NCBI RefSeq assembly: GCF_003003845.1
Contig: NZ_PVWO01000013.1
Coordinates: 1 to 32,866, forward strand
Direction of reading: 5' to 3'
From: Chamaesiphon polymorphus CCALA 037
GTDB taxonomy: Bacteria > Cyanobacteriota > Cyanobacteriia > Cyanobacteriales > Chamaesiphonaceae
DNA: 32,866 nucleotides
Shown piece after piece: positions 17,945-27,700 of the stretch. Position numbers and translations under genes: made by a program. The notes beneath the pieces are model-generated. The model was not told where the DNA came from. It made no database searches and worked only from the letters and a program-made list of their open reading frames with translations. Every line of letters starts with the position of its first letter. Position 1 is the stretch's first letter.

Positions 17945-19741
17945 CTATTGTTGCAGCGATTCTTCCTCGGCAATTGCTAACTCTCGTTCGATTTCTACCA
18001 ACTTGGTAGCCTCTGAGTCGTCATTCAACTGCGCTAGCAGACCCGTTTTCGCAAGAGCTTGGTTCTCGTTCTCATCCGGTAAATCGTTTAGATCGGCCAA
18101 GCTGAGAACTTTCTCTGCTCGAACCTGTGTGGCTGTGGATAATTCCTGTTTTTGAGTTTCGAGAACCTCATCAGCCGCTATTACCGTGGGAGTCTTAACT
18201 ACTTCGCGAGTAGCGATATTTTTCAATTCGCCCACAGCCGAATTAACCTGGGCAAATCCTGCTTTAGCTTGCTTGGCAACCCCTGTCGCAAGTTCCACGT
18301 CACCCGCGTTGGCAGCTCCTCGCTCGCTCGATAGCAAGCGTTCCACTTCATCACCATCAGCTCGAATTTTAGCGATAATTTGCATTGAATTGGAGGTCTT
18401 GCCCCCAGTGGTTAACTCAGATAAAATCGTTCCTGTGGCAGATACTTTGCCATCTACGTCGATCGTTAACTTGCCGTTGTCATTGCTAATCGTGGTAGCT
18501 TTAGCATCTTTGACAAGCTGATAAGACTTATCGCCAAACTCGAAAGATTTTTGTCCCTCTGGCAGATTTTTGACTGCGTTTGCTAGATTACTTAATTGTG
18601 TTATTGGTTTAGATACCGACTTGGCTCTAGGAGTAAATTCACTGCCAAACTGTCCGTTAAAACCTAGTTCGGCAGAATCGAGTACATCGTCGATCGACTC
18701 GATATTAACATCGTGAACGGTAACTTCCCCGTCTTCATTGGCAATGAACGTAAATGGCTCCGCTCCAGCTCTAGTAACTGTGTATTTTGTACTATTGCCA
18801 AGATCTGCTGTGGCTCGGATCGTTACCTGGTTCTTCCCGTTGCCGATGACAAAGTTGTTTTTGTCGGTTTTGCCGATCTCGTGCAACCGCACTAGTTGCT
18901 CCAGCCGCTGCCGATTATTGGCTAGGGGATCGTTAACGCTCTCTGTATTAGATTGCGCTACGTTTGTCTGGGCTGATTCTAAAACTACCGCAGTTGGCAG
19001 CTCTCCAATTAAATCGCCATTAACGACCTCGGATTGCTGTTGGGCGAGGATGCGGCCTGTTAGCGATTCGCTGGTGATCTTTGTCAAATTGGGATTTAAT
19101 ACCGCAGGGATGGTATCGCGATTGATGGCGGCTTCAATTACCGCCGAATCCATGTGTTCGGCAATGGCATTCATCTCGACCTTGCCGTCTTTAACTTCTA
19201 ATAATTTCACTCCCTCTGAGGCAATAGTGACGTTATAGAAATCATGAGGAGCGTTTTCTCCTTCAGGAGTCTTGAGTAAATCGATTAGTTTCTTGGCTTG
19301 TTCTGCACTACTACCTCGAACTTCTTCTTTAATATTTACTTTGCCCTTAGACCGATCGAACATAAATCGCTTAATCGATCCCAATGTATCGCTTAATCTA
19401 GATTTGAAGTCCTTGAAAGAATCCTTGCTCTTCGCTAAAACAAATTGCTTGGATAACTTGATAATCTCAATGGTTAGTTGCACTGACTTCGTAGGCAGTT
19501 CGATTAAGTCCTTGCCAGCTCGATCTAAATCTTTGGTCTTCTGCTTTAGTTTTGCTGCTATATCTGCTGATGTTTGTTCCTCTTTATTAGATTCTTTTGA
19601 TAACAATAGTGCCGCTGCCGCCCCGACGATATTCCCCCCAATCTTGCCGATACCTTCGGCGAAATCTTCAACAGGTTTAGAAATCTCCTTAGCTGTCATG
19701 CCTTGAAATGCTGATTCTGCTTTAGCCTGAATTCCGTCCAT
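17945..19741 (-). CDS. hypothetical protein, possible internal domain duplication
   Basis: 598-aa ORF in the minus-strand run. Two regions share a similar layout (FVIGNGKNQVTIRATADLG...GEVTVHDV and FEFGDKSYQLVKDAKATTISNDNGKLTIDVDGKV). Confidence 0.7.
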   Translation of the reverse strand: MDGIQAKAESAFQGMTAKEISKPVEDFAEGIGKIGGNIVGAAAALLLSKESNKEEQTSADIAAKLKQKTKDLDRAGKDLIELPTKSVQLTIEIIKLSKQFVLAKSKDSFKDFKSRLSDTLGSIKRFMFDRSKGKVNIKEEVRGSSAEQAKKLIDLLKTPEGENAPHDFYNVTIASEGVKLLEVKDGKVEMNAIAEHMDSAVIEAAINRDTIPAVLNPNLTKITSESLTGRILAQQQSEVVNGDLIGELPTAVVLESAQTNVAQSNTESVNDPLANNRQRLEQLVRLHEIGKTDKNNFVIGNGKNQVTIRATADLGNSTKYTVTRAGAEPFTFIANEDGEVTVHDVNIESIDDVLDSAELGFNGQFGSEFTPRAKSVSKPITQLSNLANAVKNLPEGQKSFEFGDKSYQLVKDAKATTISNDNGKLTIDVDGKVSATGTILSELTTGGKTSNSMQIIAKIRADGDEVERLLSSERGAANAGDVELATGVAKQAKAGFAQVNSAVGELKNIATREVVKTPTVIAADEVLETQKQELSTATQVRAEKVLSLADLNDLPDENENQALAKTGLLAQLNDDSEATKLVEIERELAIAEEESLQQ

Positions 19742-19790
19742 GATTTTTCTCTATATTTAGATATTTAATTTGAGCTGCTAGAATTGTTAT

Positions 19791-20474
19791 CTATGCTTCA
19801 AGTGACAGTAATTCATATACCGGATAATTAACTCCTGCTGGCTCGCTCGATCTTCCGACGAGTTCTGCATACATTGCTGGTGTGTAGTTTACAAGGAAAA
19901 GATTTCGTTCGGGGATGTCGATCGTACCATCATCATCCACTGTATAGGGCACTAGGTCGTCAGGATGCTGGCGGATGTACTCGACAGCTTCTGGCTCTAT
20001 GCGTAAAAATTCTCCTGATTGCTCCATTACGCCAACGATCTCATCTACATCGATCCAGAAAGGAGTAGTGTTTACATAATCACTGCCGCAAAAAGCAAAC
20101 GTACATGGAGTCATATTGCGGAAAATAATCTTCTCTAGTTCGAGGGAATTAACCTCAACTAGTTCGCCGTCGATGTATGTGAGGATGTATCTAAAGTCCC
20201 GATCTAAAGAAGTTTTATAAACTGTTTTGCTTACACCGCGTACTCGCTCCGAGACGATCGAGTATTCATCGAAAATCTCAACTTTGTGAAAGTCTAAGTT
20301 GTGAAATGGCTTATTTGTGGCAATACTTAGCTCCATTAATTCCCGAATCCGTGGAATGTTGACAGTACTGGAGTCGCAAAAAACAAACCGCTCGATGTAA
20401 TTAATATCTAATGTGGGAAATCTGAGCGTGTCTAGTTTGGGGTACTTAGTTTTTAAAGTCATAATTGGCTCCAA
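19791..20474 (-). CDS. hypothetical protein
   Basis: 227-aa ORF (20474 start; MTLKTKYPKLD at 20462 also possible) in the T4SS gene run. Confidence 0.65.
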   Translation of the reverse strand: MEPIMTLKTKYPKLDTLRFPTLDINYIERFVFCDSSTVNIPRIRELMELSIATNKPFHNLDFHKVEIFDEYSIVSERVRGVSKTVYKTSLDRDFRYILTYIDGELVEVNSLELEKIIFRNMTPCTFAFCGSDYVNTTPFWIDVDEIVGVMEQSGEFLRIEPEAVEYIRQHPDDLVPYTVDDDGTIDIPERNLFLVNYTPAMYAELVGRSSEPAGVNYPVYELLSLEA

Positions 20475-20499
20475 AATAATATAAATAACGTTCGTTCGA

Positions 20500-22749
20500 T
20501 TATAAGGTAGAAACTAGAGGTTTCTCAGTATCTGTCTCCCCATCATAAGTTTCATCATCTGTATCTGTCTCTACGTCATCTGTCTCTACCTCTGGCTCGA
20601 TAATTGGATTCGAGCAATAGATCGGATGAGAAAGATCGGGGGATTTAATAAACTTAATTCCGTGACTCTCTAACAGCAACAAAAGTCGGTCGATATCGTC
20701 TTTTGCTTTGTACGCATCAAACTTCGCCCCACCTTCCTTGGACTTTGTAGACCATTCTGAATAGATGAGAATATCATCGTTTTTGAAGACCTTAGATTCT
20801 TCAGCCAGTTGATATGGCGAAGGGTTGTCGTGGGCATCGGGATAAAGTACTACATTAACCAGCGTAGTTAATTTGGCTAACAATTTACCCTGTGGCGGTT
20901 CGGGGAAAAGGCGTTCGACGATTGCCCTGCGCTCGGTCATAATTTCGGCGTATTCGGCATTACTCAATTGCCGTTTGCTCGACTGAATTTTAGATAATAG
21001 CTTGTCCCAATGTCCGACCGATCGCTTACTATTTTCGATATCTACTTGAGAGACTTTAATGTCGTGTAAAATTGGAATATATGCCTCCTTTTTATTGCTA
21101 TAGCCAGGGGATATCGTTACAGCTTTACCTTGTGGTAATTTCAAAAATTCCTCTGGAGTCATTAATGGCACTTGCGTCCGTTGCTCCGATCTCGATACCG
21201 TGGCGTTACCTTGTCCGCTCCCGCTGTTGATGCTCTTAGTCCAATAAACTATCTCTTTCTCCCCTAAATACTCTGAGTATTCCTTTGCGCTACCTACATC
21301 CTGCGGATTTAGGTAATGCTTGGTGGCGCAATTACTCATCATCGTATTCGCCCGATCCTCACCATAGGTTTCGTTAAGTTGGCTTTTATTTTGGAGGCCG
21401 AGCAATCCGACGAATCCCGCCGATCGTGATTCAGCCAACCAATTAGCCAATTTAGGTAATCTCAGCGACGGAATTTCGTCGAACGAGCAAATTACTGGAG
21501 TTATTCGGTGACGCGAGTGAGCGACATTACGGGAGATTAATACGTCGAGAACCGTTGCGAGAATCGGTGTGAGAATCGCCCGATAGTCTTGGTTTAGCCC
21601 GACAACTACGAGTGTTTTTCCTTCAATGTCAGGATTGAAGTCGCTCTTACCACATAGAGCAGAAACGAAATCTCGCTCGATGAACTTCTGGAAGACCTTA
21701 GCTGCGTTACCGATGATGCCACCCTCAGTAACATTTGTCTCCTTTTTGCCACCACCAATACCGATTAGCTGACTGAAAGCTTTGTCATTCCAGACATTTA
21801 GGCGTTTGCTGGCAAACTTGAGCCGACTGCTGAGGTTCGGTAACGCGATGATGGCCGCAGCCGTCATCAGATCGCCAAGTTCTGGTCTGTTCTCTTGTTC
21901 TGCCACCCATTTAGCTGCTAAGAATAAACCTTTAACCAGCGTCACCCCCGCGTCCGTGAAGAACTCATTTCCACCAGCATTTTTATCGCTACCCTTGAGA
22001 TTTTCGAGCATTACTTCTGCCATATTTCCGGCAGCAACTCCATGACCGGAATCATCGATAAAATCGAGTAAGTTGATGGTGCAAGATTCGAGGAAACTCG
22101 GCGCGAAAATCTGGATGTTGTAGCCATGCTCTTTGGCATAGCCGACAATCTCCTTAGACTGTTCGTAATATTTAAAATCGTAGAGAACGATCGACAGTCC
22201 TTGATCGATTGCCGAACGCAGGTAAGGGTTGAGTACTCCATAAGATTTCCCCGTACCAGCCGCCCCAAATACCGCAGTCCCAGCTTGACAATCGGGGAAA
22301 TATACGGTGGAATCGCGTTGGAGTAAGTTAGGAAACTTTGGTAAGTTTTTATGGCTTTGGCGAATCTTCTGGGCGATCTCGGCATCGCCCAATCCCTGTT
22401 GTTTTAGGGTTCGTTTGATGCCACCAATCGTCGCGCGATAGTGAGTCAATTGAGATCTTTGTGGTTGATTGATATACAGGCAAGTTTTGCCAACCTTAGA
22501 CCTCCTGTTAGCCACCTGTAGGCGACCCTTAATTTGAGAGTTTTTGCGCTCTTTAGCTCCACCCCAGTAAGCTTTACCCAGCTTGCCCTGCGGTTTCTTA
22601 CTGCATAGTGCGGCAACGAGCAAAATTAACCCACAAGCCGAAATTAACCCCAATGGCGAAACAATAAAGCTCTTGGCTTGGACGATGGTTGGTAACTGCT
22701 GAGGTATTGGCTGATGGCTAACTGACTGCGGGTGCTGAAATTTCGTCAT
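20500..22749 (-). CDS. virD4: VirD4/TraD-type T4SS coupling ATPase
   Basis: AVFGAAGTGKSYGVLNPYLRSAIDQGLSIVLYDFKYYEQ (Walker A), VICSFDEIPSLRLPKLANWLAESRSAGFVGLLGLQNKSQL (Walker B and downstream), typical of VirD4/TraG. Likely start is MTKFQHPQ at 22749, overlapping the previous stop, rather than the track start at 22881. Confidence 0.9.
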   Translation of the reverse strand: MTKFQHPQSVSHQPIPQQLPTIVQAKSFIVSPLGLISACGLILLVAALCSKKPQGKLGKAYWGGAKERKNSQIKGRLQVANRRSKVGKTCLYINQPQRSQLTHYRATIGGIKRTLKQQGLGDAEIAQKIRQSHKNLPKFPNLLQRDSTVYFPDCQAGTAVFGAAGTGKSYGVLNPYLRSAIDQGLSIVLYDFKYYEQSKEIVGYAKEHGYNIQIFAPSFLESCTINLLDFIDDSGHGVAAGNMAEVMLENLKGSDKNAGGNEFFTDAGVTLVKGLFLAAKWVAEQENRPELGDLMTAAAIIALPNLSSRLKFASKRLNVWNDKAFSQLIGIGGGKKETNVTEGGIIGNAAKVFQKFIERDFVSALCGKSDFNPDIEGKTLVVVGLNQDYRAILTPILATVLDVLISRNVAHSRHRITPVICSFDEIPSLRLPKLANWLAESRSAGFVGLLGLQNKSQLNETYGEDRANTMMSNCATKHYLNPQDVGSAKEYSEYLGEKEIVYWTKSINSGSGQGNATVSRSEQRTQVPLMTPEEFLKLPQGKAVTISPGYSNKKEAYIPILHDIKVSQVDIENSKRSVGHWDKLLSKIQSSKRQLSNAEYAEIMTERRAIVERLFPEPPQGKLLAKLTTLVNVVLYPDAHDNPSPYQLAEESKVFKNDDILIYSEWSTKSKEGGAKFDAYKAKDDIDRLLLLLESHGIKFIKSPDLSHPIYCSNPIIEPEVETDDVETDTDDETYDGETDTEKPLVSTL

Positions 22750-23855
22750 TATGGTACCTTCACTTGGCGGTAAATAGAAGAGCCAACCACCGGAATGGCA
22801 ATGCCGCGATTGCGTTCGGAAATAGTCAAGTACAGGGGTATGGGAATAAAATAGGGAGAGCAACCAGCCAGCCAAGAGCATACCCGCGTATTCATGTGAA
22901 TCAATGCCGTACCTTTTTTGGCATTAACGTTCGTCAGGATGAATTTCACGCCCCCAGAGCCGATATCGACAACGATTCCAGCAGGTTCGCGTCCGCCATT
23001 CATTAGAGCCAATAGCCCGCTGCCGCCAGGAACTGATTGACTATCTCCTGAAATCATCCGCGCTCCATTGAGATAGGGCATCCCTAACACCGCTCGAAAC
23101 TCACCATAATCGCATTTGGTAATGCACTTATGCGCTCCGTTATCAGAAATCACCATGTGTTGGATATTCCGCTCGTTCGTCCGCACCAAATCTAACCGAA
23201 TCGCCGCCACCCCAACTGGATATGAAAACCCAGGCATTCTAGAGATAAGTACCTCGCTCAATCCAGGGATCGTATTTGCTGTTAAATTAGAAATCCCAGG
23301 AAACTGGTTGAACTGAGTGTTTTGAATTTGGGGAAATTGGGCGATACTCGTTTTGCGTAAGTCAGCAACACTTCCTAGAGTTGCATTGGGGTTTTTAGCC
23401 GCTAAATTGCCCACTGTCGTCCGCGAACCATCGGCAGCCGTGACAGGCATTTGTGCCATCCCTGGAGTTGCCGCAATATCGCCAACTTTTAAGCGACTCA
23501 ACCACGGGGTCGCTGTAGCCAAACTGCTATTGGAGTCAACCCGCGTACCATTTTTAGCCGCAATCTGAGCTGGAGTCAATTTGCCTGCTGCAAAAGTAGT
23601 ATTCCACACAGACATTGGAACACAAGCTGCTGGAGCTACCCCAGCGGGACAATTAATTGAAGTTACCCCGCCCATCGAGCTTTGAGCTTGAGATGGGACA
23701 TTAACCCTCACTGAATTAGGATAGGCTGGCATCGCACCAATGGTCGAGTTGCCGAGTGTTTCTTGAATAGTTTGGGCATGTACGGGATGAATATTTAATC
23801 CCAAACAAACACCCACAATTGGTAAAATTGAATGTCGAAATTTGAATCTTGCCAT
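22749..23855 (-). CDS. secreted/periplasmic hypothetical protein in T4SS cluster
   Basis: 368 aa, N-terminal signal-like region (FRHSILPIVGVCLGLNIHPVHAQ), cysteine pairs (INCPAGVAPAACVP, HKCITKCDYGEF, CSWLAGC). Confidence 0.75.
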   Translation of the reverse strand: MARFKFRHSILPIVGVCLGLNIHPVHAQTIQETLGNSTIGAMPAYPNSVRVNVPSQAQSSMGGVTSINCPAGVAPAACVPMSVWNTTFAAGKLTPAQIAAKNGTRVDSNSSLATATPWLSRLKVGDIAATPGMAQMPVTAADGSRTTVGNLAAKNPNATLGSVADLRKTSIAQFPQIQNTQFNQFPGISNLTANTIPGLSEVLISRMPGFSYPVGVAAIRLDLVRTNERNIQHMVISDNGAHKCITKCDYGEFRAVLGMPYLNGARMISGDSQSVPGGSGLLALMNGGREPAGIVVDIGSGGVKFILTNVNAKKGTALIHMNTRVCSWLAGCSPYFIPIPLYLTISERNRGIAIPVVGSSIYRQVKVP

Positions 23856-23891
23856 GATAAGTTACTCCAATTATTCTCAAGCTGAATGAGC

Positions 23892-24059
23892 TTAGTTCAG
23901 GAAATTGCTCCAGTTATTCCAAAACTGAGTGGGATTCATTAAGAAAAATGCTAACCCAGTAGCATAAAAAGCCAAGAATGTAAGCTTGCAAAACCGATTG
24001 AATTGACGAGAGTGATAGAAATCTAAGGTAGACTTAACGAAGCGATCGAGACTTTCCAT
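23892..24059 (-). CDS. small single-TM protein (55 aa), below track cutoff
   Basis: Own translation: MESLDRFVKSTLDFYHSRQFNRFCKLTFLAFYATGLAFFLMNPTQFWNNWSNFLN*; one hydrophobic helix; fills the gap between flanking same-strand genes. Confidence 0.6.
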   Translation of the reverse strand: MESLDRFVKSTLDFYHSRQFNRFCKLTFLAFYATGLAFFLMNPTQFWNNWSNFLN

Positions 24060-24106
24060 GATAATTTATGCTTGTAATAAAGCTATTGCGAATGTAATGA
24101 AGAAAA

Positions 24107-24850
24107 TTAAGAACCAAGCAGAATTAATTTAGATACTAAATTCAAATCGATGCGATGCTTGGTTGCAGCATTAAGTAGCGGCATTCCTCCATGCACGTCA
24201 AGAATAAATCGATCGATTGGATTGTTGCCCCGTCTATCGTAGTTGGGAACTTCATTCCGATTGACAGCAACTTTCAAACCTTTGAATAGCTTAGAACTTA
24301 AAGCATTTAACCGCAGAGAATTCTCTTTCTGGCGCAAATCCTCGGCATTTTTGACGGCAATCGGATCGTAATATCGCGGAGGAGGAGCAGCTTTGATAAA
24401 GTTAATTTGAGCGATCGCTTCGTCTCCAGGTCTGCCTTGACGCAAACTAAAAAGGTACGTTCGGCGGTTATTCGCTCGATCTCTAGTCCTAATCGTCAGT
24501 ACTGATTGAGTTGCAATCGAGTTCACTTTGGTTACTCCAGGTAATTGAAGTTTGTCAATTAGAGTTAAATGCACTAAATTTGCTGGATCTTGACAACCTT
24601 CTTGTACTGCAAGACAACCTTCCGCCTTGATGCCAACAAAGGAGCGATTGTCGGCAATCATTGTTTGAATGTATTCTCCAGCTCCTTCAAAGTTAAGGTT
24701 AACGCCCACTCCAGGGATGATATTTACAACCAACACGCCATTCATCGGCGTGGATACTTCCCGAACGATCGGCTGATTAGCAAGACTAGGAGATCCCGCA
24801 ACAAGAGTCGAAATTAACACTAATGGCAATCCTAAATATTTTTTCAACAT
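24107..24850 (-). CDS. secreted protein, VirB9/TraK-like by position and composition
   Basis: 247 aa; signal peptide MLKKYLGLPLVLISTLVAGSPSLA, then a beta-rich region with internal Cys pair; next to the VirB10-like gene. Confidence 0.55.
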   Translation of the reverse strand: MLKKYLGLPLVLISTLVAGSPSLANQPIVREVSTPMNGVLVVNIIPGVGVNLNFEGAGEYIQTMIADNRSFVGIKAEGCLAVQEGCQDPANLVHLTLIDKLQLPGVTKVNSIATQSVLTIRTRDRANNRRTYLFSLRQGRPGDEAIAQINFIKAAPPPRYYDPIAVKNAEDLRQKENSLRLNALSSKLFKGLKVAVNRNEVPNYDRRGNNPIDRFILDVHGGMPLLNAATKHRIDLNLVSKLILLGS

Positions 24851-24855
24851 TCCTC

Positions 24856-26796
24856 TTACCTCACTGCAAACGGCTTAACCGCAACGATCGTCATTTTGTA
24901 TCCCATTGGCAGATACCAGAGTCTGGACGCACTCTCCAACCGCCTAATCTCGGTTTCATTACGTTTCGACCAAGCCTCAAGAATCGGTGTCGCACCGCCA
25001 TCTAAAATTCCACCTACAATATTGGGATTGCTAGTACTACTAACAACAGCCGTGCCATTAGTCGAAACTTGAACCGATGAATTAGGTTGAGTTAGAACTC
25101 TTCCCAGCCCAGAAGCTGCCCCTGCTAAAAACGTCTGCAAATCTCGCCGACCGATTTCGCCCTGGTCGAACTGCTTGTATTGAGCGATGACGGGACTATT
25201 ATCGGTGCCACTGAGAATTAAACTCCCCGCATCAATGGGAATATTTTCACCATTAACGATGGCGATGGCTGAGGAGATTCGCATCAGTCCATTTGATGCC
25301 ACGGTGACAGTCGCAATAATTCTCGTGCCATCGGGAATAGGCACATCCCCATTGGTATCGGCAAAACCCTGTTCTAGTTGCAATAAAATTTCTTGTCCGG
25401 CTTCACCAGGAATGATTTGCATCGGGGAAATCAGCGATACAATCCTGTTCTGACCTGGGATAACGATCGCCTGCGCCACCGTAAAAGTTTTATTGTCTTT
25501 GTAATTATCTTTCTCTCCAGAATATTGAGAAATTGCCCGATCGACAGGTTGATAGTCTGGCTCGATCCCAGGCTGGGGAATAGCTTCTGAATACGACCTC
25601 GGATCGATCGACGCTATATAGTTAGCTGCTGCATTCTTAATCGTGCTAGCTTGTGGCACGAGTTGCCGCACGGGTTGCATCGATGGCTGGCCGAGTGGCA
25701 GGATTTGTTGTGGATATAACTGCCCAGCAGGTTGTACTAACGGTTGCAGAGACGATCTACCAACTGGTACATAAGATGATTGTCCATTCGATCGCACGAC
25801 TGGTTGTTGGTAAATCTGCGAGGTGACAGGTTGTGTAACTGGCTGTGGAATGGGTTGAGCGATAGTTTGTGGTTGCATCGGTTGTCCGATGGGTTGCACG
25901 ACAGATTTTTGGACGGATTCTGGCGTAGTCTGTGTGACGGTTTTCGATACTGTCTTCTCGCCATAAATTCCAATAGCGTTATCGGTAGCCTCTTGCCAGG
26001 ATACTGGCTGTTTAGGAACGATCGCCTCAGTCGCAGGAGCGGGCTGGGGTTTAACGATTGCCACTTTAGCTTGCGAGCTAGGTTGAGGCGTAGTTTTGGC
26101 TACAGGCTGAGGTTTAAACGCGATCGGCTGAGGCTTGGCGACAACCACTAGAGGTTTCGCCTTTGGCTCGCTGGCAACTCGCGGCTGAGGAGCTGGAGTA
26201 ATCGCAGGTGCGACAGCAACAGGCTTGGTGACTGGAGCGATTGGCGGTTCTACGTTTGTTGGTGGAGCAGATCTACTACTAGTAACGGGCGTAACCGCAG
26301 GAGCTGGTGTAACTGGGGTAGCCTGTGGATTAGGAGTTGCTGCGGTGGCTTTGGCATCTGCGGCGGCTTTGGCGAGCCGCTCGGCTTCTTGAGCTTTAGC
26401 TGCATCTTCAAGCCCCCGCGTCTGATCTTGCATTGCTAACTTGTTCTGCATGGTGGCAAAACGCGGATCGGGTGCAAACTCGGCTTTCGGAGCTGTTGGT
26501 TCGTTAGTCGGGGTCGCAGCTACTGTCGGACTGTTCTGCCCACTATTTCCGAACATCATATATCCGAGTCCACCGATGGGAACTGCCGACAATCCCAAGA
26601 TTAGAAGAGATTTAACACCCCCTTGCTTGTGAAGGGGAATTGTAGTGCGCTGTTCCTCAATGTCACCACCTTCAGCATCGGCAGGAAGATCGTGCGGATG
26701 TTCGATCGTACCGGAAAGATCTGAATCGGTACCAACTAATTCGCTAAAAAATTCATTGTCTAAGGGAGGATTTTCTGAGTTGAATTTTGCTTGCAT
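24856..26796 (-). CDS. virB10: VirB10/TrbI-like protein
   Basis: 646 aa: one N-terminal TM (SLLILGLSAVPIGGLGYMMF), long Pro/Gln-rich linker, C-terminal domain with IPDGTRIIATVTVASNG...IPIDAGSLILSGTDN, typical of VirB10/TrbI. Confidence 0.82.
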   Translation of the reverse strand: MQAKFNSENPPLDNEFFSELVGTDSDLSGTIEHPHDLPADAEGGDIEEQRTTIPLHKQGGVKSLLILGLSAVPIGGLGYMMFGNSGQNSPTVAATPTNEPTAPKAEFAPDPRFATMQNKLAMQDQTRGLEDAAKAQEAERLAKAAADAKATAATPNPQATPVTPAPAVTPVTSSRSAPPTNVEPPIAPVTKPVAVAPAITPAPQPRVASEPKAKPLVVVAKPQPIAFKPQPVAKTTPQPSSQAKVAIVKPQPAPATEAIVPKQPVSWQEATDNAIGIYGEKTVSKTVTQTTPESVQKSVVQPIGQPMQPQTIAQPIPQPVTQPVTSQIYQQPVVRSNGQSSYVPVGRSSLQPLVQPAGQLYPQQILPLGQPSMQPVRQLVPQASTIKNAAANYIASIDPRSYSEAIPQPGIEPDYQPVDRAISQYSGEKDNYKDNKTFTVAQAIVIPGQNRIVSLISPMQIIPGEAGQEILLQLEQGFADTNGDVPIPDGTRIIATVTVASNGLMRISSAIAIVNGENIPIDAGSLILSGTDNSPVIAQYKQFDQGEIGRRDLQTFLAGAASGLGRVLTQPNSSVQVSTNGTAVVSSTSNPNIVGGILDGGATPILEAWSKRNETEIRRLESASRLWYLPMGYKMTIVAVKPFAVR

Positions 26797-26798
26797 GA

Positions 26799-27659
26799 CT
26801 ATTTTTGAGGAGTTGTAGGAGTAACATTGGTAGCAGGAGCCGGAGCAGATACTGTTGGGGGCTTGATATCGTCTGCTTGGTATGCCTCGACTGCGTAGAT
26901 CTGTAGTCCAGGGGCTTGAGCCATTGCCACCACTTGAGCTAAATCTCCAGGAGTAGTAGTTTGAGCCAAAGTCGCTGGGTAAATTGCCTTGACATAGACG
27001 ATTTTATTGAATGGAATCGTTTTCTCTGGTACGTTTGCTGCCGACCGTAAAATTAGATTTGCCACAACTTTAACTTTCCAAAGTCGTTCGTCATTGTTGC
27101 CTTTGACTTCGATCGGATCTTGCAAGTCCAAAATTGAGATCGTCACTTCCGACTGACCTTGCAAAACGCCTAACTTGGTAAGCAATGGGGAGATCGTCTC
27201 GCCTAAAAATTCTTCCCTAAACTTGTCTGATAAAGCGAAACTTCCCGCCCAAACAGTAGTTGGTACTAAAGCTTTGGCTGATTTAGATTCGATTGGAGCA
27301 CCAGGATCGATCTTGGGTCGGCGCATATCCTCTGTAGTCGCGGGTGGTAAATATCTACTCCAAGTAAATAACTTGGTTAACGTCATCGCCGTGAAATCTT
27401 TAATCAACTGAGGCGATCGATTTTTAGATTCAAATGCTGTAACTTGAATCGTTTTACCGTTGATGGTTTGTACCATCGTTGGTAACGGACGATTGGCAAT
27501 ATTATTTGTGCTAAAGGCGTTGATTATCAACAAGAGTGTATTGAAAATTGATAATCCGCAAGTAACTAAAACAAATAGTGCAAAATGATTGTTTTCCGTT
27601 GCCTGAGAATGCGGTCGGATCTTAGTTAAAGATTTAAGTTCGTGAAATGAGTCAGACAT
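26799..27659 (-). CDS. VirB8/TraE-like inner-membrane protein
   Basis: 286 aa; short N-terminal cytosolic region, single TM (HFALFVLVTCGLSIFNTLLLIINAF), soluble domain; immediately precedes virB10 (2-nt gap). Confidence 0.55.
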   Translation of the reverse strand: MSDSFHELKSLTKIRPHSQATENNHFALFVLVTCGLSIFNTLLLIINAFSTNNIANRPLPTMVQTINGKTIQVTAFESKNRSPQLIKDFTAMTLTKLFTWSRYLPPATTEDMRRPKIDPGAPIESKSAKALVPTTVWAGSFALSDKFREEFLGETISPLLTKLGVLQGQSEVTISILDLQDPIEVKGNNDERLWKVKVVANLILRSAANVPEKTIPFNKIVYVKAIYPATLAQTTTPGDLAQVVAMAQAPGLQIYAVEAYQADDIKPPTVSAPAPATNVTPTTPQK

Positions 27660-27700
27660 GAATTTAGATAGTTATTTAGTAATTAAAGTAATTTGAGAGT

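Noticed and set aside
25780-26151. 123-aa plus-strand ORF rich in Arg/Leu/Asp
   Set aside because: Antisense shadow of the low-complexity VirB10 linker.
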